Assembly: GCA_017532885.1 (NCBI GenBank)
Contig: JAFXIS010000069.1
Location: 1 to 64,000 of the forward strand
Reading direction: 5' to 3'
Source: Alistipes sp.
Lineage (GTDB): Bacteria; Bacteroidota; Bacteroidia; Bacteroidales; Rikenellaceae
Length of the DNA stretch: 64,000 bases
Position numbers and translations under genes: made by a program. This document shows positions 25,201-31,706 of this stretch, one piece after another. The notes below the pieces were generated by a model. The model saw nothing but the letters and a program-made list of their open reading frames with translations. It had not been told where the DNA came from and searched no databases. The stretch's first letter is position 1; each line of letters starts with the position of its first letter.

Positions 25201-26164
25201 AGCGTACGCTTGCCTCCAAAGTACCTGCGAAGAACTCCTCAGCGAGGTCAGCAGCAGTAGCAGTAACAGTGATGATACCCTCCTCAGCCTCGATAGTAGT
25301 TACGGGCAATACAACCAACTCACCAGCCTCGGCGCGTGACTTAGTATAAACAGCCTGCATAGAAGCATCAGCAGCATACTTAGCGATAGTAGCGGCAGCA
25401 GCCTTAGGAGTAACCTCGTACTTAGCTACAACGAATGCGTCCTCAGCACCTGTATAGTAGCTAACTGTCAACTTACCGTCTGAATACTCGGGAACATACT
25501 TGATAGACTGAACATCGTTATACTTAGCACTCTTAGCCAAAGCTACAGTGATAGTAGTGTCGTTTGCCAAAGTGAAAGTAACGGTATCGTCCTCGTTTAC
25601 AGTAACATTCTTGAAGAATGAATCACCATCCTTACCGTTCTCGCCAACTGCAGGACCTACCTCCTCACCGTTGATGTACCACTTGCCATCCTTAATCTCG
25701 GGAGTGTAACCGTTCTGACCAGGAGCACCGTCCTCGCCGTCCTCGCCATCCTCACCGTCATTGCCGGTAACAGGATACTCGGTTGCCTCACCATTGATAG
25801 CCCAATAGTATACGCCATCAACCTCAACAACAGTGATAACAGTACCATCAGTACCATCAGTACCGTTTGTACCGTCAGTACCATTCTCACCATCAGTACC
25901 ATGATAGATAGTGAAAGTCTCGTTGCCGATAGTAACCTCGTAGCCACCATCAACCTCCTCTACGCTGACTGCAAGGCCCTCCTCAGCGGCTTTAATCAAG
26001 CCCTTCAAAGTATTAACCTCCTGAGTCAACTTCGCCTCAAGTTGCGCAACGCGATCCTTAAGACTCTCCATCTCGTTCTTCAACGCGGTATCGTCATACT
26101 CGTCACCACATGAAGAAAACAACGCTGCACAGAATAAAGCAGCTCCAAAAAGTAGTTTTTTCAT
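22253..26164 (-). CDS. Large surface lipoprotein with coiled coil, collagen-like tracts and duplicated Fn3-module pairs
   Basis: 1303 residues. The signal MKKLLFGAALFCAALFSSC puts the lipid on Cys19; the following GDEYDD is acidic, as in surface-export signals of this phylum. A coiled coil (about 26-60) leads to collagen-like G-X-Y tracts (89-107, 134-152, 174-180) alternating with short domains, a layout seen in DUF4988-type proteins. Fn3-like domains (YQAAKLTWTEIPAAAYYQI, YQGAKISWNAADGATGYEV) each precede a ~150-residue module (about 431-583 and 966-1117). The two modules share long blocks such as DRYEWTWTG, VKTVPADWF and VANREDGAT. No enzymatic motif is seen; a carbohydrate- or host-binding role is a guess. 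It has its own promoter, long leader and terminator. Confidence 0.75.
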   Translation of the reverse strand: MKKLLFGAALFCAALFSSCGDEYDDTALKNEMESLKDRVAQLEAKLTQEVNTLKGLIKAAEEGLAVSVEEVDGGYEVTIGNETFTIYHGTDGENGTDGTNGTDGTDGTVITVVEVDGVYYWAINGEATEYPVTGNDGEDGEDGEDGAPGQNGYTPEIKDGKWYINGEEVGPAVGENGKDGDSFFKNVTVNEDDTVTFTLANDTTITVALAKSAKYNDVQSIKYVPEYSDGKLTVSYYTGAEDAFVVAKYEVTPKAAAATIAKYAADASMQAVYTKSRAEAGELVVLPVTTIEAEEGIITVTATAADLAEEFFAGTLEASVRFAVQDDLSGNASEYVAAVAAKVEMPEFTATAVAEGYQAAKLTWTEIPAAAYYQIKSGDVVVAEKVEGATEYVVENLTDTNKYAFTVVAYTAKDAELTSADTEEVEIWTLYNWTEPVFELQQQEDGSYKFIAHNLANVNYAYGGAADTESGKSTIEIYKGEELVYTLTNTTGVATLNAWAGFKRWALGAQDDRYEWTWTGINNSEKEVKTVPADWFEAGEYTVKYKIGYVVVKNGHWAKSAKKEDIVANREDGATVIFFENGLNDVLRKDGNVATITKEGTSSKTITVEKTWNVTASIDNGTVYTKELFRQYGTDWYNYDWNGLRSVNGQFESVTLAWDPIEEADKVVVEYLGESVEVTTGLPFHIVTGLKTSPVEFTVTAYKGADVLATATTSSDVYTLPETASGTFNATYSAEKGGWTITGEDFNTTQYATWNCSFNLYEKGSETPVFENPITKNGNNGIFTYISHVCRGNGLIQVSKPGKNAFHVGEGEWDQGKVFKGLKGDTEYEVRFELNVWPYIYDPNGPENADGQWDLVKIMMTEDKATMHGAMKLEGTTTFTTGAGPAPFEVSATAEGYQGAKISWNAADGATGYEVYVGETKVAEAGADATEVVVTDLTDAQKYTFTVKALGADLTADTQETEIYTLCNWTEPQFELQAQEDGSYKLIAHKLANLNYAYAGMTTDGGKSTIEIYKGEELQYTLVNSTPAGTLASWAGYGRWALNAQDDRYEWTWTGVNNSTGEVKTVPADWFTPGEYTIKYKIGYVVNKNGRWATAANDGAVVANREDGATMVFFGPKDVKPSPNVLYTDESKSTVSVFTKEGTAAGFTIEAPAPAFDLAGNYTKSYFEIDVDAKSGNSWTDGTYGENIPAFTTVTASTEDGPKWITNYNRFGLTLYFDVDSTELADQPGCYALTNFMDRGPSNQWKDKIVDHGSYYNSTTGEIVFKFVIESSSAPGGYNGGTLEENGVTVPGWAVGVTMTPAQ

Positions 26165-26592
26165 AAAGATTAGTTTTTAATAAAAGGTTTATAAATGTTT
26201 AATAAATTAAACTTCGAATTAAAATGTGTTAGTTAATTGTTTTTATTGGTTAAAAAATATAATATATCCGTTGCTGCACACGATTTTGCAATCGTTGTAT
26301 GTCTGTTTATTTTCCTCGTCTACGGCATGAAAAAATATGCAATAGCTAACACAAAGATATAATAAAATTTACATTTCGTGCAAATTTTCTTGTAATTTTT
26401 TTTGTTGCGAAAGTGTAGAAAGTGCGGCGAATATGAAATTTGTTACGAATTTGATGAAATTTTATATTAAAAGTGTCGAATTGTGCTATTTATTAAAATA
26501 AAATTATTACCTTTGATAAATAAATAGGCGGAATTGTATCGCGCAGGACGATTTGCGGGTGAGCGGAAACAAAAAAGGGCTTGCGCCCTTGG
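26165..26592 (-). promoter_or_regulatory. Leader and promoter region of the large lipoprotein gene
   Basis: On the minus strand TTTG (26384-26381), 21-base spacer, TATCTTTG (26359-26352) form a good promoter, implying a ~180-base A/T-rich leader with no strong structure. The remainder up to the tRNA terminator (26385-26570) shows no gene and no repeat that I can support. Confidence 0.6.
26571..26590 (-). terminator. tRNA-Arg terminator
   Basis: Minus-strand GGGC-GCAA-GCCC stem followed by six Ts, starting 3 bases after the tRNA end. Confidence 0.8.
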
Positions 26593-26664
26593 TGACCTCG
26601 AAAGGAATCGAACCTTCATCGTAAGAACCGGAATCTTATATTCTATCCATTGAACTACGAGGCC
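26593..26664 (-). tRNA. tRNA-Arg (anticodon CCG)
   Basis: 72 bases fold as a cloverleaf: acceptor GGCCTCG/CGAGGTC (one G-U), D arm GTTC...GAAT, anticodon stem TAAGA/TCTTA with loop TTCCGGT giving anticodon CCG (reads CGG, Arg), T arm GAAGG/CCTTT with loop TTCGATT, discriminator A. CCA is not fully encoded. Confidence 0.92.
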
Positions 26665-26694
26665 TCGGTGCAAAGATGCAAAAAAAAATTGGAT

Positions 26695-27321
26695 ATGACA
26701 AATTGTGGAGATGGATGGAGCCGCTTGGAACAGGTGGTGAAGTGGACCGGGTTGAGCGTTAATCAGTTTGCGCGACAGATTGGATTACTGCGTCCGGATA
26801 ATATCTACCACATAAAGTCGGGGAAGATTGGAGTTTCGCAAAATCTTGTGAGGCGTATAGTTGCGGCATATCCCGAGGTGAGCCCGGGATGGCTCTTGAC
26901 CGGTGAAGGTAGCATGTTGGGCGCGGATACGGGTGGCGATATCCCATATTTTGAGTGTGATGTTGCGCAATTATTGGCTGTGGGAGAGCGTGAGGAGGCT
27001 CCGTCGCAGATGCTGAAAATCCCATTTATGGAGGGTTGCGATTGCGCATGCCGAAGCTATGACGGGGCGATGGCTCCGGATGTGATACCCGGAACGATAA
27101 TATTTTTGAAAAAAATAGACTTAACGGCGATAATTCCGGGCGGAATGTATGTTATCGTAACAACTAATTTCGTACTTTTGCGCAGGGTGCGCATCATACA
27201 GGGCGAGTCTTTGCGACAACTTGTGTTGGAGGCTCAAATGCCGGGCTATGGCGATGTGAGCATCGCGGAAACGGAAGTTGTGGTAGCGTATAAGCTTATG
27301 GGCGAGCTGAAACTGTGTTAA
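26695..27321 (+). CDS. HTH regulator with a degenerate S24 (LexA/CI-like) domain
   Basis: 208 residues. The N-terminal part has an XRE-type helix-turn-helix (LSVNQFARQIGLLRPDNIYHIKSG around 20-43, then PEVSPGWLLTGEGSM). The C-terminal half follows the S24 fold (IPGTIIFLKK, GGMYVIVTTNFVLLRRV). The catalytic Ser of the usual GDSM motif is Ala125 (YDGAM) and the usual Lys is replaced by Arg163/Arg164, so self-cleavage is not expected. The start at 26695 avoids the longer frame that overlaps the tRNA gene. A dimeric repressor that is not cleaved is the best reading; targets are unknown. No prophage genes are nearby. Confidence 0.7.
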   Translation: MTNCGDGWSRLEQVVKWTGLSVNQFARQIGLLRPDNIYHIKSGKIGVSQNLVRRIVAAYPEVSPGWLLTGEGSMLGADTGGDIPYFECDVAQLLAVGEREEAPSQMLKIPFMEGCDCACRSYDGAMAPDVIPGTIIFLKKIDLTAIIPGGMYVIVTTNFVLLRRVRIIQGESLRQLVLEAQMPGYGDVSIAETEVVVAYKLMGELKLC

Positions 27322-27445
27322 GTGGTTTTAATGCGGTGTTAAGCGGTTGTGATTTAAGTAACGGCAATTAAATGGGCGGTAACACTTAAAAAAAGAAATT
27401 TACAGAAAGAGAAAAATAACCAATAAAACTAAACCTAAAGGCGTT

Positions 27446-28489
27446 ATGACGATAAAAACTAAAGAGAATGCTTCATTGATTATGGCATTGGTGGCAACAT
27501 TAATAGTTGTAGGCGTAATGTTGTGCTTTGATGTGAAGTGGTGGATTATCTTGTGTGTTGCAGTGGGAGTATTTGTTGTAATGGCGGTATTTTCGCTCTT
27601 TATGATGAAATCGTATGTGGCGTATAAACTTAAGCCTATATATTCTATGGTTTTGTCACGCGATGTCCACACCACCGAAATCGTAGACGAAATGAAGGAT
27701 AAGCATGTCGAAAATATATCGGAGGAATTGACTGCATGGGCCGATGACAACGACAAGGAGATTGAGCGCCTGAAGCATAGCGAGGCTTTCCGTAAGCAGT
27801 ATCTCGGAAATGTGGCGCATGAGCTTAAAACTCCGATTTTCAATATTCAGGGGTATATTTCGACTCTGCTTGATGGTGGTTTGGAGGATGAACTCATTAA
27901 CCGGAAATATTTGGAGCGCGCAGAGAAGAGTATCGATAGATTGATTAATATCGTGAATGATTTGGATACTATCTCGAAGTTGGAGAATGATATGAACCGC
28001 TTGAATATGGAGCGCTTCGATATCGTTGCTTTGGCGAAGGAGATTGCCGAGCAATTGGAGATGGAGGCAGCCAAGCGCAATGTGAAACTCGTAGTCAAGG
28101 GTGCCGATTCTCTCCCATCTTCATTCTGGGTGGTTGCAGATAAGCACTTTGTGGGTCAAGTGCTTGTGAATCTTATCATTAACTCGATTAATTACGGCAA
28201 GGAGGGAGGTTACACCCGTATAAAGTTCCGCGATATGCTGGATAAGATTCTTATCGAGGTTGAGGATACGGGTGTCGGTATCAGTAAGGAGGATATGCCT
28301 CGCATTTTCGAGCGTTTCTATCGTGTAGATAAGGGCCGTTCGCGCGAGCAGGGCGGTACAGGCTTGGGTCTTGCTATTGTTAAGCATATTGTTGAGGCTC
28401 ATGGCGAGCGAATCAGCGTGCGTAGCGAATTGGGTGTAGGTACTACTTTCGCATTCCCATTGAAGAAGGCCGAGGTGATTGTAAAGTAA
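27446..28489 (+). CDS. Membrane sensor histidine kinase (PhoR-like), no adjacent response regulator
   Basis: 347 residues. Two adjacent membrane helices (about 11-28 and 33-54) leave almost no periplasmic domain. A linker helix leads to the H box NVAHELKTPIFNIQGYI with His125, then N box NLIINSINYG, G1 DTGVGIS, F box IFERFYRVD and G2 GGTGLGLAIVKH. All catalytic motifs are intact. No response regulator is encoded next to it; lgt follows after 40 bases. The signal is not known, though the short loop suggests sensing in or near the membrane. Confidence 0.88.
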   Translation: MTIKTKENASLIMALVATLIVVGVMLCFDVKWWIILCVAVGVFVVMAVFSLFMMKSYVAYKLKPIYSMVLSRDVHTTEIVDEMKDKHVENISEELTAWADDNDKEIERLKHSEAFRKQYLGNVAHELKTPIFNIQGYISTLLDGGLEDELINRKYLERAEKSIDRLINIVNDLDTISKLENDMNRLNMERFDIVALAKEIAEQLEMEAAKRNVKLVVKGADSLPSSFWVVADKHFVGQVLVNLIINSINYGKEGGYTRIKFRDMLDKILIEVEDTGVGISKEDMPRIFERFYRVDKGRSREQGGTGLGLAIVKHIVEAHGERISVRSELGVGTTFAFPLKKAEVIVK

Positions 28490-28529
28490 TACGAGAAGAA
28501 GATATTGTTGAGTTATACGATTTGAATAG

Positions 28530-29417
28530 ATGTTGAACGATTTTTTGTATGTAGTATGGGATTGTGATCCCGTAATGTTTTCGATAGGAGCATTTGAGCT
28601 TCGCTATTATGGCTTGGCGTGGGCTTTGACATTGCTCTTTGGTGAGAGATTTTTTACAGCATTTGCCAAGCGCGAGGGTTTTGGCTCTCAAATTATAGAG
28701 ACGGGCTTTGTGTGGATTGCATTGGGCGCAGTGTTGGGCGCTCGCTTAGGACATTGCTTGTTTTATGATTTTTCATATTACATCGTGCGCCCTTGGGAGA
28801 TTATTACGGGTATTCGCGATGGTGGCATGGCCTCTCACGGCTCGGCTTTGGGTATGTTGCTCGGAATGTGGATTACGGCACGAAAATACAAGATGCCTTA
28901 TGTATGGTGGTTGGACCGTATTATGATTCCCGTGTCGATTGGTGGTGCTATGGTCAGAATCGGCAATTTGATTAATTCCGAGATTGTCGGCCATGTTACC
29001 GATGTACCTTGGGGTTTTAAGTTTGTGCGTAATTTCCCGAATATACCTATCGAGAATATCCCAGTTCAGCATCCGTCGCAATTGTATGAGGCGTTGTGTT
29101 ATATTGTGACTTTCGTCATTTTGATGTGGATGTACTATAAAATGGACATGGGTCGCCGTCGTCCCGGCATTATGTTCGGCATTGGTTTGATAGGAATCTT
29201 CGTAACCCGCTTCTTTATAGAGTTCTTTAAGGTAAATCAGGAGGCATTCGAGGAGGGTATGTTGCTCAATATGGGTCAGACGCTGAGTATTCCGTTCATC
29301 ATTATGTCTGCATGGGTATTGTGGCAGGCGGCACATGGTAAGTTCCGCGTTGGTGTGCCCGATAAATATAGCAAGGAACAAAAACAGGAGCCGAAGGGTA
29401 AAAATAAACGCAAATAG
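28530..29417 (+). CDS. lgt: Prolipoprotein diacylglyceryl transferase
   Basis: 295 residues, about seven membrane helices. Lgt moves diacylglycerol from phosphatidylglycerol to the lipobox Cys. Family motifs: ELRYYGLAWALTLLFG, GAVLGARLGHCLFYD, GGMASHGSALGMLLG, the signature VRIGNLINSEIVG with essential Arg/Asn, and VQHPSQLYEALCY. The window encodes several clients (PotD, the efflux adaptor, the large lipoprotein). It is followed after 2 bases by the HU-SPOR gene. Confidence 0.93.
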   Translation: MLNDFLYVVWDCDPVMFSIGAFELRYYGLAWALTLLFGERFFTAFAKREGFGSQIIETGFVWIALGAVLGARLGHCLFYDFSYYIVRPWEIITGIRDGGMASHGSALGMLLGMWITARKYKMPYVWWLDRIMIPVSIGGAMVRIGNLINSEIVGHVTDVPWGFKFVRNFPNIPIENIPVQHPSQLYEALCYIVTFVILMWMYYKMDMGRRRPGIMFGIGLIGIFVTRFFIEFFKVNQEAFEEGMLLNMGQTLSIPFIIMSAWVLWQAAHGKFRVGVPDKYSKEQKQEPKGKNKRK

Positions 29418-29419
29418 TT

Positions 29420-30322
29420 ATGGTTGGAGAGGTTAATAAAATCATCTATAATATGCTCATTAGCGGCAAGGGTGTATTCTTGCCGAAGGTTGGTACGCTC
29501 TATATCGAGCGTCAGGGTGCGCGTAAGATTTCGGATAATAAACTCATAAGCCCCCGAAATGTGGTGAGTTTTACCTCTCAAGAACAAGCGCCCTCGTTGG
29601 TTGATGAGATTGTAAATATTGCAGGCTGCAGTCGAGAGCAGGCCGAGGATATATATAACCGTTGGCTCGCCAAAACTCATGAGGGTAATACCGTAACGAT
29701 TGGCGGTGTGGGTGTGTTGAACCACAAAAGTTTCTCCATAGAGTCGGCTTTTGGTGCTGCGATAAATCCTAAGGGCGTAAAGACTATCGTTATTCGCCGT
29801 AAATCAAACACATGGCTCTATGTGTTGTGTGCATTGTGTGTGGCGGTTGCACTCGGAATATTTTCCTATATTATGTGGGGTGATAAGTTGTTCGGTCCGG
29901 CGAAATTTGAAACTAAAACTGCGGTAGAAGAGGTTGCAGTTGTACAAAATGATATGACACCAACGGATGGTGCTGTTGTGGAGGCAGGAGATTCCTCTGA
30001 AAGCACTGTGACGCAGAGCCAAGAGTCGCAACAAAATCAATCTGCGGTATCCGCACAGCAGGGGGCTGTGTCGGGCGCTACCAATGGCGACTATTATGCC
30101 TACTATGTAGTTATGGGTGTATTTTCGACGGAGCAGAATGCAGAGCGAGCTGTGGCACAGGCTAAGGAGAAACTTCCGAGTGTGGTGTGTGCTATTCTGC
30201 CATTTAAGGGCGATAAATTTATGGTTACGCTTTATGGTAGCGACAGCCTTGAGGAGTGTAATGAGTTTGCTCGCAATAGTCGCGCCGTATTTGGTGATTT
30301 GTGGGTATATAATAAAAGGTAA
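29420..30322 (+). CDS. HU/CCDC81-type domain protein with membrane helix and SPOR domain
   Basis: 300 residues. The N-terminus (1-120) has two HU-like repeats of the prokaryotic CCDC81 kind: INKIIYNMLISG-type helix, GVFLPKVGTLYIERQGA, then VDEIVNIAGCSREQAEDIYNRWL...GNTVTIGGVGVLNHKSFSIE. One membrane helix follows (131-152), then a Gln/Ser-rich linker, and a SPOR domain (about 226-300, YYVVMGVFSTEQNAERAVAQAKEKLP) that binds denuded septal peptidoglycan. The N-terminal domain would be cytoplasmic and the SPOR domain periplasmic, linking the HU-like domain with the division site. DNA binding is not assured. Overlaps the next gene by one base. Confidence 0.82.
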   Translation: MVGEVNKIIYNMLISGKGVFLPKVGTLYIERQGARKISDNKLISPRNVVSFTSQEQAPSLVDEIVNIAGCSREQAEDIYNRWLAKTHEGNTVTIGGVGVLNHKSFSIESAFGAAINPKGVKTIVIRRKSNTWLYVLCALCVAVALGIFSYIMWGDKLFGPAKFETKTAVEEVAVVQNDMTPTDGAVVEAGDSSESTVTQSQESQQNQSAVSAQQGAVSGATNGDYYAYYVVMGVFSTEQNAERAVAQAKEKLPSVVCAILPFKGDKFMVTLYGSDSLEECNEFARNSRAVFGDLWVYNKR

Positions 30323-30813
30323 TGCGTTTAGCCGACGGTATAGGTCGCTTTATTGACCTTTTCTATATTGCGCCATTCTCGCGCGTATTCTCGCCTCGTA
30401 TCTTCCGTTATGCGGTGTGTGGCGGTGGAAATATGGTGCTCGATTTGGTGTGGTATTTCCTTATTTATCACTATATCGTTGCCGAGCGGTTTATCGACCT
30501 GGGCTTTGTGGTCATGTCGCCACATGTGGCCTCGCTGGTAATCGTCTTTCCTATAACTTTCTTTACCGGCTTTTGGCTCAATCGCAATGTGGTGTTTGGT
30601 GTCGCGCAGTTCTCTCGCGGGGGGCAGCTTGTGCGATATGCATTGTCGGTATGCGGTTCTATCTTGCTTAATTATCTATGTATTAAGTTGTTTGTCGAGG
30701 TCTGCCATATCTGGCCTACACCGGCAAAGGCGCTGACTACGGCGGTGAGTGTGATGTACAGCTATTTAGCGAGTCGATATTTCGCCTTTGGAGAAAAGAG
30801 AATCTCAAGATAG
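30322..30813 (+). CDS. GtrA-like membrane protein
   Basis: 163 residues, four membrane helices in the GtrA pattern: FRYAVCGGGNMVLDLVWYFLIYH, VVMSPHVASLVIVFPITFFTGFWLNRNVVFG, QLVRYALSVCGSILLNYLCIKLFVE, ALTTAVSVMYSYLASRYFAFG. GtrA proteins are thought to move polyprenyl-linked sugars across the inner membrane. It is the last gene of the kinase-lgt-HU/SPOR-GtrA run; an active partner glycosyltransferase is not adjacent, though the 14.6-17.5 kb operon could use one. Confidence 0.85.
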   Translation: MRLADGIGRFIDLFYIAPFSRVFSPRIFRYAVCGGGNMVLDLVWYFLIYHYIVAERFIDLGFVVMSPHVASLVIVFPITFFTGFWLNRNVVFGVAQFSRGGQLVRYALSVCGSILLNYLCIKLFVEVCHIWPTPAKALTTAVSVMYSYLASRYFAFGEKRISR

Positions 30814-30905
30814 GGAAATTAGAGAGTTTAGGGAAATTAGGGAGTTTAGGGAAGATGGTTTGGCGTAAGCGCTAAATTCTCTAAATTCCTTAATTTCCTT
30901 AATAT
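30811..30905. repeat. Imperfect palindrome of TTTAGGGA units, second copy
   Basis: Left units AGGGAAATTAGGGAGTTTAGG face the right arm CGCTAAATTCTCTAAATTCC and TTAATTTCCTTAAT. Same unit and same CGCTAA core as 22027-22120. The MITE-like element begins right after it. Confidence 0.55.
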
Positions 30906-30908
30906 TTT

Positions 30909-31110
30909 GTCATGCCACAATTTACATACGCAGGGCATTACAGATATGTATTGCGGTATATATGTAAATTGGCTGGCATCTACCTTTGTTTGTCCTTGCT
31001 GCCAAGTTCGTACTTGCGAGGCACAATTCCCAAAGGTAGATTCCATTCATTAGCACAAGGTTAGACTATCAGTATCTGTAAATCCATACTTTGTGCTAAT
31101 GTGGAATGAC
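30909..31110. mobile_element. MITE-like nested palindrome with 8-bp flanking duplication
   Basis: 202 bp with terminal inverted repeats GTCATGCCACA / TGTGGAATGAC (one mismatch), flanked on both sides by AATATTTT (30901-30908 and 31111-31118), which looks like a target-site duplication. Inside are nested stems: AATTTACATA/TATGTAAATT, TGGCATCTACCTTTG/CAAAGGTAGATTCCA and TTAGCACAAG/CTTTGTGCTAA. No open frame for a transposase; it would need one in trans. A related element is at 47525-47654. Confidence 0.6.
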
Positions 31111-31118
31111 AATATTTT

Positions 31119-31259
31119 TTCTTCTTTCATCTCAAAAAATACCCTCTTTATCTAAAATTTTAGTAGAAATATTTGTTTATCTAAATTTTTAGTAGTAAGT
31201 TTGCATCAAGATTGGAAAATATATGTTTGAAGATGTACATCAAAATTAAATAACGCGTT
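31119..31259 (+). promoter_or_regulatory. blaI-M56 promoter with two palindromic operators
   Basis: TTTG (31172-31175), 20-base spacer, TAAGTTTG (31196-31203) form the promoter. The palindrome CTAAAATTTTAG (31152-31163) lies just upstream of -33, and CTAAATTTTTAG (31181-31192) lies between -33 and -7; both sit in the longer direct repeat TTTATCTAAAWTTTTAGTAG, 29 bases apart. This is the position and symmetry expected for a BlaI-type dimer blocking its own promoter. Confidence 0.65.
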
Positions 31260-31649
31260 ATGAAACAGGAACAAAACAACATTCAGGAACTGACTCGCGG
31301 CGAGGAGGAAATGATGCAAATCCTATGGGAGTTAGGGTCGGGTAGTGTGAACGACATCATTGCCCGAATGAAAGAGCCGAAGCCGAAGTACACAACGGTG
31401 GCGACTTTCGTGAAAATTTTGGAGAATAAGGGTTTCGTGGAGCACGAAGCGGCGGGTAAGGGATTCCGATATCATCCCGCTGTTGCTCGCGAGGAGTATG
31501 CCAAAAGGCATGTGAGTTCGATGCTCTCGACCTATTTTGGAGGCTCTATCTCGCAGTTGGTGTCATTCTTCTCACAGCACGAAAATATTTCGTCGCAGGA
31601 GATGACCGAGATTTTGGAGATTATGGAGCGAGTGAAAAACGAGAAATAG
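31260..31649 (+). CDS. BlaI/MecI-family transcriptional repressor
   Basis: 129 residues. A winged-helix DNA-binding domain occupies 1-75: LTRGEEEMMQILWELGSG, VNDIIARMK, PKYTTVATFVKILENKGFVEHEAAGKGFRYHP, all typical of BlaI/MecI. The C-terminal part (80-129) makes the dimer. In the classical system the membrane peptidase encoded next to it triggers cleavage of the repressor. Two palindromes in the promoter are likely sites. Target genes beyond its own operon are not evident; no beta-lactamase gene is in the window. Confidence 0.9.
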   Translation: MKQEQNNIQELTRGEEEMMQILWELGSGSVNDIIARMKEPKPKYTTVATFVKILENKGFVEHEAAGKGFRYHPAVAREEYAKRHVSSMLSTYFGGSISQLVSFFSQHENISSQEMTEILEIMERVKNEK

Positions 31650-31706
31650 TATTTGAACGAGATACTTTCGAGAAAATTATTACTACACCATTAAACCAGT
31701 ACAGTT

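Noticed and set aside
25718..25898. Short tandem repeats in the minus-strand lipoprotein gene taken as a possible CRISPR array
   Set aside because: They encode collagen-like Gly-X-Y and Gly-Thr-Asp tracts in frame; no unique spacers of even length.
26508..26515. Plus-strand TACCTTTG box before the tRNA gene
   Set aside because: No -33 partner and no plus-strand gene or terminator near; probably chance in A/T-rich DNA.
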